Of a stretch of DNA of 7,153 bases, positions 6,605 through 7,153 are shown piece by piece; positions within the stretch are counted from its first letter, which is position 1; the number at the start of each line of letters is the position of its first letter. Under the pieces are notes generated by a model. It worked only from the letters and a program-made list of their open reading frames with translations, ran no database searches and was not told the DNA's origin. The position numbers and the translations under genes are program-made. The DNA comes from Chitinophagales bacterium (lineage in GTDB: Bacteria > Bacteroidota > Bacteroidia > Chitinophagales > UBA8649): contig JADHRO010000108.1 in assembly GCA_016777395.1 (NCBI GenBank), positions 1-7,153 on the forward strand. Reading direction: 5' to 3'.

Positions 6605-7153
6605 TGCGAAATTTAGTTTATATATTTTTAATTTTTTTTCTCTTAAGCGCATGTTTTAAGGAAGAAGACCCAAGGCTTTCCATTGTGAATTATGAAACTA
6701 TTGCGTTAGAAGATAACTATGACCGACAAATCTTCTATAGTTTATATGATACCAGTGAAGTATCAAACAATAGCTATACGGAATGGAACCTAGCTTTCTA
6801 TAGTGGAACTGACCTAAGCTATATCCGATTAAATGCAGCTGCCAATATGTGGGTAATTAAACCTAATTCAAACAACTTTAATGATTCATATGGATCAGTA
6901 TATAACCAAGATGAAAAGCGTTTTGATGGTTCGTTTGGTAGAACCAACAATCTAGCCATCGATATGACGACTCCAGGATTCTCCGCCGACACTTTGTTTA
7001 CTCAAGGTGAAGTATATTTAATTCATCCTGGGATTGATGCAAACGGCAATGAATTGGGAAATTACAAAAAGTTTGTTTTCGAAGGGATATACTTGGACTC
7101 ATACTTAATACGTTATGCCAACCTAGATGGGAGCAATGAACAAAGACGAGCTA
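6604..7153 (+). CDS. HmuY-like surface lipoprotein, 3'-partial
   Basis: The frame starts at an ATG sharing its A with the receptor's TGA stop and stays open for 183 codons to the window edge. A GGAAG six bases upstream could aid initiation, but overlap coupling is the more obvious route. Residues 1-16 are a hydrophobic lipoprotein signal, with the lipobox LSA|C placing Cys17 as lipidated. Cys17 is followed by Phe, Lys19, Glu20, Glu21 and Asp22, matching the C-x-K-(D/E)-(D/E) export signal described for surface lipoproteins in Capnocytophaga. The body aligns by eye with the first HmuY-like unit of the protein at 3119: IFYSLYD (43-49), EWNLAFY (60-66), IRLNAA (74-79), a GEVYLI strand (135-140) and IRYANLDGS (169-177). 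A second unit may follow off the right edge. Its likely role is to bind the receptor's ligand at the cell surface, inferred to be haem. Confidence 0.75.
   Translation, partial: MRNLVYIFLIFFLLSACFKEEDPRLSIVNYETIALEDNYDRQIFYSLYDTSEVSNNSYTEWNLAFYSGTDLSYIRLNAAANMWVIKPNSNNFNDSYGSVYNQDEKRFDGSFGRTNNLAIDMTTPGFSADTLFTQGEVYLIHPGIDANGNELGNYKKFVFEGIYLDSYLIRYANLDGSNEQRRA

Overview
The window looks like Bacteroidota, most likely a flavobacterium-type organism. The sequence is AT-rich. One protein ends in a type IX secretion (T9SS) type A sorting domain, the outer-membrane receptor starts with a carboxypeptidase-regulatory-like domain before its plug, one lipoprotein carries a Bacteroidota-style surface export signal, and the promoter candidates fit the TTG / TAnnTTTG pattern of this phylum. 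All genes are on the + strand and there is no sign of a mobile element, tRNA, rRNA or CRISPR array.

Bases 1-2790 hold nearly all of gcvP, the decarboxylating P-protein of the glycine cleavage system, lacking only its extreme N-terminus, which lies off the left edge. Bases 2791-3118 are a 328-base non-coding stretch. No convincing terminator follows gcvP, but the right half holds two promoter candidates and a perfect 10-bp inverted repeat whose TGTCATC core occurs three times, each time near a -7 box or between the promoters. This looks like the control region of the downstream genes.

Bases 3119-7153 form a tight three-gene operon. It encodes (1) a secreted protein with two HmuY-like units and a T9SS C-terminal sorting domain, (2) a 742-residue TonB-dependent receptor with an FRAP...His...NKNL stretch like that of haem receptors of the HemR/HmuR type, and (3) a second, divergent HmuY-like protein made as a lipoprotein, cut by the right edge. 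Gene 1 ends 9 bases before gene 2, and genes 2 and 3 overlap by one base (TGATG).

The inferred job is haem (or another small iron-containing ligand) capture at the cell surface. Two ligand-binding proteins, one exported by T9SS and one anchored as a surface lipoprotein, would hand ligand to the receptor for TonB-driven import. The HmuY/HmuR pairing is known from Porphyromonas. The duplicated HmuY architecture and the two export routes in one operon are the unusual points here. Haem specificity is inferred, not shown.
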